Assembly (NCBI RefSeq): GCF_001654455.1
Contig: NZ_CP015772.1
Location: 1,550,001 to 1,614,000 of the forward strand
Direction of reading: 5' to 3'
From: Niabella ginsenosidivorans
GTDB taxonomy: Bacteria; Bacteroidota; Bacteroidia; Chitinophagales; Chitinophagaceae
DNA: 64,000 nt
In this document: piece by piece, positions 8,143 through 17,270 of the stretch
Layout of the letters: every line of letters begins with the position of its first letter
Numbering within the stretch: position 1 is the stretch's first letter
The notes under the pieces: generated by a model
Databases searched by the model: none
The model's input: the letters and a program-made list of their open reading frames with translations, nothing else
What the model was told of the DNA's origin: nothing
Made by a program: the position numbers and the translations under genes

Positions 8143-9060
8143 ATGTCAATAAAACGAAAAGAATTTCTTCAGCAGGCAGCTGTATTGTCTGCAGGACTAT
8201 TGGGAGCCCGTTCTGTATTTGCAGCGGTAAAGCCCTCCCGTTATGAAATATCATTAGCAGAGTGGTCCCTGCACAGAGCCTTGTTTAATAAAGAGATCAC
8301 TAACCTGGATTTTCCGCGCATTGCAAAAAAAGATTTTGGGATATCTATTGTAGAGTATGTAAATGTTTTTTTTAAGGACAAAGCAGAAGATACGGCTTAT
8401 TTGAACCAGTTGCTGGCTGTATGCAAAGATAATGGTGTCAGCAATCACCTGATTATGTGCGATGGGGAAGGAGAACTGGGCAATATCAATGACGCCGAGA
8501 GAAAAAAGGCGGTAGAAAATCATTATAAATGGGTGCATGCAGCAAAATATCTTGGCTGCAGGACCATACGGGTGAATGCTGCAGGTAAGGGTACGCCGGA
8601 AGAAGTGGCAAAAGCGGCAGTGGATGGATTAAGCAGCCTTGCAGATTATGCCGCTAAAGAAAACATCAATGTGATCGTGGAAAACCATGGGGGCAACTCC
8701 TCCAATGGAAAATGGATGGCGGGTGTTATGAAAACGATCAACAAAAAAAATATGGGTACCCTGCCCGATCTTGGCAATTTCTGCCTGAAATATGGAGAGA
8801 ACTGGAAGTGTGTGGAGGAGTATGACCGCTACCAGGGGGTAAAAGAGCTGATCCCTTTTGCCAAGGGCGTAAGTGCCAAAACACACGACTTTGATGCAGC
8901 CGGCAATTGCATAGAAACAGATTATAAGAAGATGTTTGATATCATCGATCAGTCAGGTTTTCGTGGGATTGTTGGCATTGAATATGAAGGTGAACAGTTG
9001 GGAGAGCATGAAGGAATCAAAAAAACACGGGAGCTGTTAAAAAAAGTGATCGGAGTATAG
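8143..9060 (+). CDS. Exported xylose-isomerase-like TIM-barrel protein
   Basis: This 305-residue sugar-phosphate isomerase/epimerase family protein (AP endonuclease 2 fold) has an export signal: KRKEF followed by a hydrophobic stretch to about residue 28. The signal resembles a Tat leader, with Lys-Arg in place of Arg-Arg. The metal-binding set is readable: Glu180 (VIVENHGG), Asp209 (LPDLGNF), His248 (KTHDF) and Glu280 (GIEYEG). Secreted relatives often sit beside GMC dehydrogenases in Bacteroidota and are thought to act on oxidised (keto) sugars or glycosides. That fits the neighbouring operon, but the reaction is not determined. Confidence 0.78.
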   Translation: MSIKRKEFLQQAAVLSAGLLGARSVFAAVKPSRYEISLAEWSLHRALFNKEITNLDFPRIAKKDFGISIVEYVNVFFKDKAEDTAYLNQLLAVCKDNGVSNHLIMCDGEGELGNINDAERKKAVENHYKWVHAAKYLGCRTIRVNAAGKGTPEEVAKAAVDGLSSLADYAAKENINVIVENHGGNSSNGKWMAGVMKTINKKNMGTLPDLGNFCLKYGENWKCVEEYDRYQGVKELIPFAKGVSAKTHDFDAAGNCIETDYKKMFDIIDQSGFRGIVGIEYEGEQLGEHEGIKKTRELLKKVIGV

Positions 9061-9650
9061 CGCTGCGTTATTAATAAATGCTGTAAACGGGGGGCCGAAG
9101 GGAGATTTCCGTTTTTAATTTATCACTTTTAAAACTAGTGTCATGTCAGCTATAAAGTGTTGGGCAATATTTCCCTCAGATGTTGCACCTGTCTGCCGGC
9201 GAGGCCGGGAAAAGCGCAGAATGATTTAATTACCTTCGTAATTCAGCGCATTCTGCGGGAGGTTCCAAATGAAAATTCAGGCTGGACGGGCTTATAGCCC
9301 GGGTTTTTATTCCGGTCATTTTAACAATGAGCTGAAGCTGCCTGTTCACACATTAAACAGGGCTACACTTCTACACTATTATAGCAATTCCCCAGGTAAT
9401 GCTCTGGTACGCTTTCAATCATGGAAGGCCGTCGGCTGATTTCATAAAACAAATCCGGAATTTATTCCGGGAGGTAAAGCCGCTTTGTGAAGCATTAGGT
9501 GCCATAGGCACTATTTCTTTAGCTATAGGAAATGCTTCTGGTAGCGCACACAATGGTGCTTCCGCTATTGAGTTGACGGCTATGGTGTAGATCCCCAACT
9601 ATGGCGCAGGAATATTTTTATCAGGCCGGGAAATTGTCCTACACGCTTTT
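9061..9650. other. 590-base spacer with palindromic repeat
   Basis: No supported gene. The spacer holds a small CCGGC-GAG-GCCGG hairpin (about 9197-9209) and the long interrupted palindrome at 9215-9257. The right part (9399-9590) contains a short open frame with no recognisable family and no start signal; I do not call it. Confidence 0.45.
9215..9257. repeat. Palindromic intergenic repeat, copy 2 (cruciform-like)
   Basis: Nested inverted repeats: CGCAGAATG (9215-9223) pairs with CATTCTGCG (9249-9257), and inside it AATTAC (9228-9233) pairs with GTAATT (9238-9243) around CTTC. The right arm is preceded by CAGCG and followed by GGGAGG, as in the copy at 4288. Confidence 0.6.
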
Positions 9651-11534
9651 TTAGCCTTCAATTAACTCACTTAATTCCAGCCAGCGCAGCTCTTTTTCAT
9701 CCAGCAAAGTGGCGACTTCGCCGATGCGGCGGGATAATTGTTCCAGTTCCTCAAATCCAAGATCGCTGTTCGCTAACTGTGCGGCAATGGCTTCCTTTTC
9801 GCTGGTCAGTTCCGCGATCTCTTTTCCCAGGAGCTCATATTCCCTTTTTTCTTTAAAAGAGATCTTTTTGCCGCCAGGTTTTGAAACTGCAGGCTCTGGT
9901 TTTTCTGGCGCATTTTGTTTGGAGGCAGGCGTTCCGGCAGGTGCTGCTTTCTCCTGCAAACGGTATTGGGTATAATTACCGGGGAAGTCTTTAATGACTC
10001 CGTTCCCTTCAAAGACCAGTAAGTGGTCTACCAGCCGGTCCATGAAATACCGGTCGTGAGATACGATCAGCAAGCACCCGGGATAATCGCTTAAAAAGTT
10101 TTCCAGCACAGAAAGAGTAGGGAGGTCCAGGTCGTTGGTAGGCTCATCCAGTATCAGGAAATTGGGATTACGGAACAAAATGGAAAGCAGGTGCAGCCGT
10201 CTTTTTTCACCACCGCTCAGCTTACTGATATAGGTATATTGCTTATCTGGATCAAACAAAAATAATTGCAGGAACTGTGCGGCGCTTAAAGTGCCGCCAT
10301 TGGCAAGCGGGAAATTTTCCGCTATGTTTTTTACAAATTCAATCACCCGCAGATCTTCTTTTATGACCAGTCCCTGCTGGGAATAATTGCCGAATACCAC
10401 CGTATCCCCGATGTTGATCTTACCGCTGTCCGGAGCATCAATGCCCTGAAGTATATTAATGAAGGTCGACTTCCCTGCCCCGTTCCTGCCAATGATACCG
10501 ACCCGTTCGCCCTTTTTAAAGGTATAATCAAAACCGTCCAGTATTTTTTTGGTACCAAAGGCCTTGTAAACCTTTTTCATTTCTGCAATCTTGCCGCCCA
10601 GGCGGTTCATTTTCATTTGCAGCTGTACCTGATCGTCAGTTACCTGTTGTTTGGCAGTTTTTTCGATAGCATAGAAATTTTGTTCCCTGCTCCTGGACTT
10701 GGTAGTGCGTGCCTTGGGCTGTTTGCGCATCCATTCCAGTTCCCTGCGGTAAAGGTTTTTGGCCTTGTCAATGGTTGCGTTCAGGTTTTCAATGCGCTGT
10801 GCTTTTTTTTCAAGGTAATATTCATAATCTCCTTTATGCTCATAGAGCGTACTGCCTTCTATTTCCCATATTTCATTGCAAACGGCATCCAGAAAATACC
10901 GGTCGTGCGTTACCAATACCAATGTTACGTGCTCTTTTCCCAGGAAATGTTCCAGCCATTCTACCATGCTCACATCCAAATGGTTGGTAGGTTCATCCAT
11001 GATCAGCAATACATGCCTGTGCTCAAAGCCAATATCGATCAGGGTCCGGGCGAGGGCTACCCGCTTTTTCTGGCCGCCGCTCAGTATGCTTACCTTTTGA
11101 TCCAGTTGGTGTATATTTAATCTGCCAAAGATCTGTTTTACCCTGGCATCAAAATCCCAGGCGTTCAGCTCGTCCAGCTTTGCCAATGCAGCACCTATAC
11201 GTTCTGCATCGTTGCTTTCAGTGGCCAGTTCGTATTCCCTGATCGCCTGCACAATGGGATTGTCATGAAAAAAAATATTTTCTGATACAGAGAGCGTTTC
11301 ATCCAGGGTAGGCTCCTGTTCAAAAAGGATTGCTTCAACATCTTTATGAATCCAGAGTTTCCCCTTATCAGGAGTTTCGCGGCCGGCCAGTATTTTTAAT
11401 AAAGTGGATTTCCCTGTTCCGTTACGGGCAACAATGGCTATTTTATCTCCTTCCTCAATATGGAATGAGATGTCTGAAAATAAGGGCTGGATACCATAAC
11501 TTTTTTCTAATCCTTCTGCTGAAACGTAATGCAT
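9651..11534 (-). CDS. ABC-F family ATPase (Uup-like)
   Basis: This 627-residue soluble protein has two ABC domains and no membrane segments. The first Walker A is ARNGTGKST (Lys42) with signature LSGGQKKR; the second domain has GRNGAGKST (about 350) and LSGGEKRR followed by LDEPTNDLD. Between them lies the Lys/Arg-rich linker typical of ABC-F. A C-terminal charged helical coiled coil (about 560-627) points to the Uup subgroup rather than EttA. ABC-F proteins bind the ribosome or nucleic acid, and Uup is linked to transposon excision and ribosome work. It is monocistronic, with a TACATTTG -7 box 43 bases before the start. Confidence 0.88.
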   Translation of the reverse strand: MHYVSAEGLEKSYGIQPLFSDISFHIEEGDKIAIVARNGTGKSTLLKILAGRETPDKGKLWIHKDVEAILFEQEPTLDETLSVSENIFFHDNPIVQAIREYELATESNDAERIGAALAKLDELNAWDFDARVKQIFGRLNIHQLDQKVSILSGGQKKRVALARTLIDIGFEHRHVLLIMDEPTNHLDVSMVEWLEHFLGKEHVTLVLVTHDRYFLDAVCNEIWEIEGSTLYEHKGDYEYYLEKKAQRIENLNATIDKAKNLYRRELEWMRKQPKARTTKSRSREQNFYAIEKTAKQQVTDDQVQLQMKMNRLGGKIAEMKKVYKAFGTKKILDGFDYTFKKGERVGIIGRNGAGKSTFINILQGIDAPDSGKINIGDTVVFGNYSQQGLVIKEDLRVIEFVKNIAENFPLANGGTLSAAQFLQLFLFDPDKQYTYISKLSGGEKRRLHLLSILFRNPNFLILDEPTNDLDLPTLSVLENFLSDYPGCLLIVSHDRYFMDRLVDHLLVFEGNGVIKDFPGNYTQYRLQEKAAPAGTPASKQNAPEKPEPAVSKPGGKKISFKEKREYELLGKEIAELTSEKEAIAAQLANSDLGFEELEQLSRRIGEVATLLDEKELRWLELSELIEG

Positions 11535-11577
11535 TGAATGAATATGCTATATGCTGATGCGCTAATTTGATAATGTG

Positions 11578-11585
11578 CAAATGTA
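11578..11585 (-). promoter_or_regulatory. -7 box of the ABC-F gene
   Basis: On the minus strand this reads TACATTTG, matching TAnnTTTG, 43 bases before the start codon. The -33 region has only a weak TTTC. Confidence 0.4.
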
Positions 11586-11759
11586 GGCAGAATGCGATAA
11601 AGAAATGATGGGAATGCTATAATACCCAAATATGTGCCTTAGCCGCATTATTGACCGGAAACTTTGTTCTTATTTTTATTTGAGCCTGTCCGCCCGGAGC
11701 TCATGGCCGTTCAGGCGGGCGTTGGTGTTGAATTTTACTGGTTTATGCGCTTGCTTTGG

Positions 11760-13007
11760 CTATTGTATTGGCTGGCAGGGATACATGGTGCGTATAAAAA
11801 ATAGCCCATCATAGACCTTGTTCCAGGGTATCAGAACAGGCAAATAAAAATGAGACGGGCTTTTCAGCCAGAATTTCTCGTTGTTGTCAGCAACATTTTG
11901 ATTGTATTTTTTAAAGTCAACAAAGCCGTACTGAATAGCAGAGGGTATATATGCTTCTACACTGTTCGTTTTTGATTTTTCCACCTCATATACATTGCCA
12001 AAAATCCGTTGCCCGGTACCCTTATCTGCATCAAACCCTATTACATAGGTTCTGTCGGCCCAATGATTCATCTGTACAAACCGGGTACCCATATTGTACC
12101 AAACCACTCTGTCAAAGTATTTTTTATTCGATTTTATGCGATCAGTATATTTCATAATATGGCCATTGGCTGCCCAAACGATAATTTTTTTGTCAGGATA
12201 TTTATTCTTTATGACCCAGTCAAGATTCATTGCCATAGCGGCGTCCCTCGTCTTGTTTCCGTTGTTTGCAAAAGCCTTTAAATTCTTTATGATCAGCAGC
12301 CAGTAATCGTTTTTTTGTTGTTGCAGCAATTCAGCTTCTATTTTGTCTAAACAGGTATTCAGTTCGGATCTGGCAGGGCCATCGATATTGCCCGCTTTTA
12401 AAATCAGTGAATCAACAACCGTAACAAAATTTTTGTAACTGGATTCTCCGATTACTGATGGGATATTCCTGTTCTTTAATGCAGTGTCCAGACTAAAACC
12501 AAGATGGGCCTTACTGTATTGTAAGGCCATTTGAGAGTCAAATCCTGTTATTTGTAATGGAGCTTTCCCCGTATGGGTTTCAGCAATATAATTATAAAAC
12601 AAATAGGAGCAGGCACTGCATCGCGTCCACAAATAATAGATATTGTTTTTCAGAAATGGATTGATGGCGGCTTTTTCTTTGGAGACCTGGTCCCATCCTT
12701 CGGTTAAAGCGAAGAGATCAGATTCAAATGCCAATACATCGAACCCTTTTTGCTCATGTAGGTATTTTATGATGCGGGTCTTGGCTGCAAAGGCAGCAGC
12801 GTCACCATGATCCTGTTCCCCAAGCATGACCACCTGTGCATTGCCGATGGCATTTCCTAGAGGTTGCAGGTCGCTGTATTCCGTGGATGCCGGATCAATT
12901 GTTCTGATCTCAATAGTGTGGTCGGCCACATATTTTTTAATGGCACCCTGGCCATAGATCTTAATTATAAGAAGGTAACTGAAAAGGTAAAGAATGCAGT
13001 GCCTCAT
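11760..13007 (-). CDS. Exported erythromycin esterase-like hydrolase
   Basis: This 415-residue protein belongs to the erythromycin esterase superfamily (PF05139). I place the start at the Met in MRHCILYLFSY, because it directly precedes a signal peptide ending near YGQG; the frame runs open 44 codons further but that stretch looks non-coding. Conserved motifs: LGEQDHGD with Glu64 and His67 (likely active site), FESD (Glu95) and WAANGHI. Few members have been shown to inactivate macrolides and most are of unknown substrate, so resistance should not be assumed. It stands alone between the ABC-F gene and the SDR gene. Confidence 0.8.
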   Translation of the reverse strand: MRHCILYLFSYLLIIKIYGQGAIKKYVADHTIEIRTIDPASTEYSDLQPLGNAIGNAQVVMLGEQDHGDAAAFAAKTRIIKYLHEQKGFDVLAFESDLFALTEGWDQVSKEKAAINPFLKNNIYYLWTRCSACSYLFYNYIAETHTGKAPLQITGFDSQMALQYSKAHLGFSLDTALKNRNIPSVIGESSYKNFVTVVDSLILKAGNIDGPARSELNTCLDKIEAELLQQQKNDYWLLIIKNLKAFANNGNKTRDAAMAMNLDWVIKNKYPDKKIIVWAANGHIMKYTDRIKSNKKYFDRVVWYNMGTRFVQMNHWADRTYVIGFDADKGTGQRIFGNVYEVEKSKTNSVEAYIPSAIQYGFVDFKKYNQNVADNNEKFWLKSPSHFYLPVLIPWNKVYDGLFFIRTMYPCQPIQ

Positions 13008-13140
13008 TATAATGTTTTTAATAAGTTCGCTTTTACATGTTGAAATGTTACAAATGTGCAGGTGATTTTTTGAATTTATTATCAATGAGGTGCAATAAAA
13101 AGTATTCCCAGCTGATTTCTGAAGACTAATAACTGGCAAC

Positions 13141-13159
13141 TGATCCCGATAGCTGTGGG
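13141..13159. repeat. CCCGATAGCT repeat fragment
   Basis: TGATCCCGATAGCTGTGGG matches the left half of the near-palindrome at 58671-58690 and sits in the short spacer after the SDR gene, next to an ACTGGCAACTGA stretch that resembles other filler repeats in this window. Confidence 0.35.
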
Positions 13160-13172
13160 CACCACTGATGGC

Positions 13173-13958
13173 TCATACACTTTTGATCAATCCTCCATCA
13201 ATGGCTATGCTGGTGCCGGTTATATAAGCTGCCTGCTGAGAGGCAAGGAACGTAACCAGATACCCCATCTCTTCCGGCTGGCCCAGGCGCTTCATGGGAA
13301 TGGTATTCAGCGCTTCCTTTTTGTATGCTTCCAGTGACAGGTGCCGGGCGGCGGCTTCACGTTCATATAGCTCAATGATGCGATCGGTTTCAAAGTTGCC
13401 GGTAAGGATATTATTGACCGTAATATTATATGGGGCAACCTGTGTTGATAAGGTTTTACCCCAGGTGACTACTGCTGAGCGGATGGTATTGGATAAGGCT
13501 AAGGCCTCAATAGGCTCTTTCACTGACCGAGAAGTAAGGTTGATGATGCGTCCGAAGTTGTTGGCGATCATATTCGGCAATGCCTTTTCAGTGGTATACT
13601 GAACGGTTCTGAACAGGAGGTTAAAGGCCGCTACATAATCTTCGTCCTTTTTATCCAGGGCTGTTCCGGGAGCCGGTCCGCTGGTATTGTTAACCAGGAT
13701 ATCTGCCTGGTTGGAAGAAAAATAATCGTCGATCTTCTTTTTAAAAGAATCGATGTCCGAAAAATCAGTAACCAGGTACTGGTGCTGCTGGTCATCCGGT
13801 ACCGGCAGCTGGGCGAGTACCTGCTTTAATGCAGCTTCGTTACGGGCCAGTAACGTTACGGTAGCACCGCTTGCGGCTAACTGAAGGGCAATTGCTTTAC
13901 CAAGACCATTGCTGCTGGCGCCAACAAGCGCCTTTTTATTGTGTAAGCTTAGGAGCAT
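13173..13958 (-). CDS. SDR-family protein with altered catalytic motif
   Basis: This 261-residue short-chain dehydrogenase/reductase-fold protein has an N-terminal nucleotide-binding motif GASSNGLG (13-20), VNNTSG in place of NNAG (about 89-94) and the C-terminal TGTSIAIDGG block. The usual Tyr-x-x-x-Lys pair is replaced: the aligned positions read Ser156 and Arg160 in ALSNTIRSAVV, while Ser143 (NLTSRS) is kept. I recall the LSNxxR form from a subgroup of 3-oxoacyl-ACP reductase-like SDRs, so it may be a family trait rather than decay. Its start lies three bases after the stop of the upstream M1 peptidase gene, so the two are co-transcribed. Confidence 0.8.
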   Translation of the reverse strand: MLLSLHNKKALVGASSNGLGKAIALQLAASGATVTLLARNEAALKQVLAQLPVPDDQQHQYLVTDFSDIDSFKKKIDDYFSSNQADILVNNTSGPAPGTALDKKDEDYVAAFNLLFRTVQYTTEKALPNMIANNFGRIINLTSRSVKEPIEALALSNTIRSAVVTWGKTLSTQVAPYNITVNNILTGNFETDRIIELYEREAAARHLSLEAYKKEALNTIPMKRLGQPEEMGYLVTFLASQQAAYITGTSIAIDGGLIKSV

Positions 13959-13961
13959 AAT

Positions 13962-15539
13962 TTACTGGAGCAGGCTTCCCTGCTTGTTTAAAAGGTTAAA
14001 GAACTGATCAAGATTAGTACCCAGGCTTTTTTCAAAAGAGGCTTTCATGTCTTCCGGCTGGGGGTGCTTGTTTTTCCAGTCATTGAAATACTGCTGGAAG
14101 GCTTTGTCTACCTTGTCCTGCCCAAACTGGTGTTCCAGCAGGTAGATCCATAATGCCGGTTTAATATAAGAGCTTAATGCATAGTCTTCGGATGTTTTAA
14201 AATCAGCCGACGGCGTTTCCATAGGCGTATTCATGGGTATCTGCGTCATAGCGCCATACACCCTGTCCTGGAACTGGTTTTGCGGTAATTTCCGCACCTC
14301 ATCAGGTATTTCTCCCATCATGGAATTGGAACGGTATTTCTCGGCTTCATAGCGGAACTGGTAATAGGAGTTCATACCCTCATCCTGCCAGGTATGCATC
14401 CGTTCATTGCTCCCCAGCATGCTCATAAACCAGTTGTGCCCTACTTCATGCGCAATGACACCATCCAGGCTTTCTTTTTTTGCATCCGGACTTGTAATAA
14501 GAGTGATCATAGGATATTCCATTCCGCCGCTGGCATTGTTCTTGGGCCCTTCAAAGGCCTGCACGGCAGGATATTCATAGGCTCCGATCCAGTTACTGTA
14601 ATGGTGAACGGCATCCTTTACATAATCAATACTGTTATTCCAAAGGGTGTTCGGATTGTTATGATAATAGGTAAAGGCATCTACCGTTTTATCCTTTAGC
14701 TGTATGGTATCATATTCAATGATCAGCCCCTTCTCTGCAAACCAGGCGAAATCCGGAACATCCTGAGCAATATAATGCAATGTTTTGGAGCCTGTTTTCA
14801 GGGGTTTATATGTTATCTGGTTAGTACGGTTCTCTGTGTTTTTTTTGCCTATGGATTTATAATACTCCAGCTCCTCCTTATTCTGCATTACGCCTGTAGC
14901 GCCTACCACGTAATCGGCAGGAACAGTCAGCTTTACATTATAATCCGCATACTCGCTATAGAACTCGCCCATGTCCAGGTAAGGAAATTCATGCCATCCC
15001 TTCTTATCAAATACCGCGGGTTTGGGGTACCACTGGCAGATCATGTATTCCCCGTCTGCAAACCCCGATCTTGAAAAATAAGAAGGAAGCTTTACTTTGA
15101 AGCCGGTAGCGATGGTTGCTGTAGCGCCTGGTTTTAATGGCTCGGGCAATACCACTTTTATGATATCAATATACTCAGGGTTTGGGTGCGGTTGTGTTTT
15201 TGCCGTTTTCCCGTTTACTTTAAAATCAAGCCCCTCAATGAATCCGTAAATGATCTTTCCCAGCTTCTCTTTACGGGAAAGATCATTCCTTATTTGTTTA
15301 AAAAGCGCTGTGGAGTCATTTTTATAACCATTGGGCCAGAGATGGAACCAGATAAAGGGTAATGTTTCCGGAGAATTGTTTTTATAGGTGATGGTTTCTT
15401 TTGCGGTAATGCTGTTGTCTTTGTCGTTAAGCGTTGCTTCCATGTCATATTTCAGGTATTGCTGCCAATAACTGCTGTCCTGTGCAAATCCGATGTTTAC
15501 AATAGTTAGGAAAAAGATCGTAAAAATTTTCTTCATCAA
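13962..15539 (-). CDS. Secreted M1-family zinc metallopeptidase
   Basis: This 525-residue exported aminopeptidase-like enzyme starts MMKKIF with a signal peptide ending near FAQ (residue 20). The gluzincin site is complete: HEVGHNW (His364, Glu365, His368) with the third zinc ligand Glu387 in WQDEGMNSY. The M1 exopeptidase motif appears as GGMEYP (338-343) in place of GAMEN. An N-terminal beta domain (about 25-220) precedes the catalytic domain. It probably trims peptides in the periplasm or outside the cell. It is the first gene of a pair with the altered SDR. Met2 is an equally possible start. Confidence 0.88.
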   Translation of the reverse strand: MMKKIFTIFFLTIVNIGFAQDSSYWQQYLKYDMEATLNDKDNSITAKETITYKNNSPETLPFIWFHLWPNGYKNDSTALFKQIRNDLSRKEKLGKIIYGFIEGLDFKVNGKTAKTQPHPNPEYIDIIKVVLPEPLKPGATATIATGFKVKLPSYFSRSGFADGEYMICQWYPKPAVFDKKGWHEFPYLDMGEFYSEYADYNVKLTVPADYVVGATGVMQNKEELEYYKSIGKKNTENRTNQITYKPLKTGSKTLHYIAQDVPDFAWFAEKGLIIEYDTIQLKDKTVDAFTYYHNNPNTLWNNSIDYVKDAVHHYSNWIGAYEYPAVQAFEGPKNNASGGMEYPMITLITSPDAKKESLDGVIAHEVGHNWFMSMLGSNERMHTWQDEGMNSYYQFRYEAEKYRSNSMMGEIPDEVRKLPQNQFQDRVYGAMTQIPMNTPMETPSADFKTSEDYALSSYIKPALWIYLLEHQFGQDKVDKAFQQYFNDWKNKHPQPEDMKASFEKSLGTNLDQFFNLLNKQGSLLQ

Positions 15540-15849
15540 TCTGTTTTTTATGGGTCCGCCTTAGCGGAATTGGTTAAAAAAGCCTGGCAGTACCTGTCAC
15601 AATACACATCTGGTGCCAGCCAGGTGAAGCCTGCCATGGTTCTGTCTGTTTTTTAAAGATAGATAAAAAAAAGATTGTCAACAGGGTTTGTTAAGGTATT
15701 TCTAATAAAACCTTAAGAAGAATTTAAGGGCTTTCCTAACGCTACAGCTTAAGGGCATTACAGGCATTTCAGTGGTAAAAAAATACGGTTCATGTAGTAT
15801 TTTTTTTAAGGGGGCGCACTTGTATCTATGTTTGTAAAAAACAATAAAC
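15540..15849. other. Divergent spacer between M1 peptidase and START genes
   Basis: This 310-base spacer has no gene. It must hold promoters in both directions. Rightward, a TATGTTTG box (15827-15834) lies 15 bases before the START gene. CCTTAAGAAGAATTTAAGGG (15710-15729) is an imperfect inverted repeat. Confidence 0.4.
15827..15834 (+). promoter_or_regulatory. -7 box of the START/SDR/epimerase operon
   Basis: TATGTTTG fits TAnnTTTG and lies 15 bases before the ATG. About 19 bases upstream is a T-rich stretch but no clear TTTG. Confidence 0.4.
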
Positions 15850-16464
15850 ATGAAAAGATACATCAACGTAGCCATTGCGTTAACGGCGCTGCTGTTTATA
15901 TGCAAAGCTGCAGTTGCAAATGATTTCAGACTGGTAAAGACAGCGAACGGGGTATCGTTGTATGAGCGGTGGGTACCACATAACGGGCATACGGTGCGGG
16001 AACTGAAAGCTGCTTTTGAAGCGCCCGGGGTAGGACTGCCGGATATAATAAGGCTGCTGAAAGATGCTGATAAAGGAAGCGTATGGAATACCAGGGCTAG
16101 TCAATATAAAATAACCAGGACGAAGAACAATAATATTTGGCTGAATTATATCCGTTATAAACTTCCCTGGCCTATGGACGACCAAGATTGCAGTTTGAAA
16201 TTTGAGGCATACCCTGGTTCCAATAGTATATCTTTTGAAAGTGTCCTGCACCCGGTGTATCCCCGGTTAAAAAATGTTTCAAGACTGGAAGGTACCAGTG
16301 GAAGCTGGATGATTGAGAACAGCGCCAATAACAAAGTAAGAATAACCTACCAGATTCTAACCAATAAAAGCACTGACGTGCCCAGATGGATTTCCGACCT
16401 TATTGTATATGATCAGATAATAACAATGTTGTCGAAATTTAAAATATTGTTGTCTAACCAATAA
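15850..16464 (+). CDS. Exported START/SRPBCC lipid-binding-type protein
   Basis: This 204-residue protein has an N-terminal signal peptide (to about residue 23, AVAND) followed by a START-like domain. Readable features are the early FRLVKTANGVSLYERWV strand region, WNTRAS, and the C-terminal helix starting near DVPRWISD. START domains form a hydrophobic cavity for sterols, phospholipids or fatty acyl chains. It is the first gene of a tight set (gaps of 8 and 6 bases) with an SDR and an epimerase-type enzyme, so handling of a lipid substrate is likely. The ligand is unknown. Confidence 0.75.
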   Translation: MKRYINVAIALTALLFICKAAVANDFRLVKTANGVSLYERWVPHNGHTVRELKAAFEAPGVGLPDIIRLLKDADKGSVWNTRASQYKITRTKNNNIWLNYIRYKLPWPMDDQDCSLKFEAYPGSNSISFESVLHPVYPRLKNVSRLEGTSGSWMIENSANNKVRITYQILTNKSTDVPRWISDLIVYDQIITMLSKFKILLSNQ

Positions 16465-16472
16465 TTTATTGT

Positions 16473-17264
16473 ATGAATAAAAGGTATACTTTAATAACAG
16501 GAGCTGGCAGCGGGCTGGGTAGCGCTTTGGCGTTTAGCTGCGCCCAACGTGGGATGAACCTGATCTTAATAACGCTTCCCGGTACTTCTATAGGAAAAAT
16601 GGCAGCTGCGCTGGAGCGGGTTTTTGATATAACGGTTCACTACCTGGAGTTTGATCTGACAAATACAGCCTCGTTTGATGAATCTGTTGAAAAAATAAGA
16701 TCAATGGAAGTTGATTTTCTGATCAACAATGCCGGAATGGGTGGCACGGCTTCCATTTTAAATTGTTCTTCAGAGCATATTGATAAAATTATCCAGTTAA
16801 ATATCCGTTGTACGGCATTACTGACCCAAAAGCTATTGCCACAGCTTTTAAGGCATAAAAAAAGTTATTTGCTGAATATTGCCAGTATGGCAGCTTTTTC
16901 GCCTATTGCGTACAAAACCGTATATCCGGCCTCCAAAGCATTCATCTCTTCGTTTTCATTAGGGCTGCGTGAAGAGCTGCAGGAGCAGGGATTGTCTGTC
17001 AGCGTAGCCTATCCGGGGCCCATTATGACCAATTCCAATACCTCCCAGCGGATCTTGCTTCATGGTTTTAAAGGAAGAATGGGGCTTTTCTCCACACAGG
17101 ATCTTGCTGAGAAACTGATCAGGCAAACACTTGAAGGAAAAGCCATCATCATCCCGGGCGTATGGAACAGGGTAAATCAACGGTTAATGGGATTGATTCC
17201 ACCGACACTAAAAGTCCGGTTGATTTCAGGTGCCGTAAAACAGGAACTAAAAATAGCCCGGTAA
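16473..17264 (+). CDS. SDR oxidoreductase (DltE / 3-ketoacyl reductase-like)
   Basis: This 263-residue classical SDR has the cofactor motif TGAGSGLG (9-16), NNAG (85-88), the catalytic Ser138, and Tyr151/Lys155 in YPASK, so it should be active. The preserved acidic DLT at about residue 61 and the C-terminal region resemble very-long-chain 3-ketoacyl reductases and hydroxysteroid dehydrogenases. Together with a START protein and a 3beta-HSD-like epimerase, this suggests modification of a lipid keto or hydroxyl group. It is co-transcribed with both neighbours. Confidence 0.82.
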   Translation: MNKRYTLITGAGSGLGSALAFSCAQRGMNLILITLPGTSIGKMAAALERVFDITVHYLEFDLTNTASFDESVEKIRSMEVDFLINNAGMGGTASILNCSSEHIDKIIQLNIRCTALLTQKLLPQLLRHKKSYLLNIASMAAFSPIAYKTVYPASKAFISSFSLGLREELQEQGLSVSVAYPGPIMTNSNTSQRILLHGFKGRMGLFSTQDLAEKLIRQTLEGKAIIIPGVWNRVNQRLMGLIPPTLKVRLISGAVKQELKIAR

Positions 17265-17270
17265 TCGTAT

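Noticed and set aside
9399-9590. 63-codon frame in the spacer before the ABC-F gene, with a Gly/Ala-rich end
   Set aside because: No start signal, leader-peptide motif or partner genes; considered as a bacteriocin-like peptide and dropped.
10617-11120. Long open frame (167 codons) on the plus strand inside the ABC-F gene
   Set aside because: It is antisense to well-conserved ABC-F domains and encodes no known motif.
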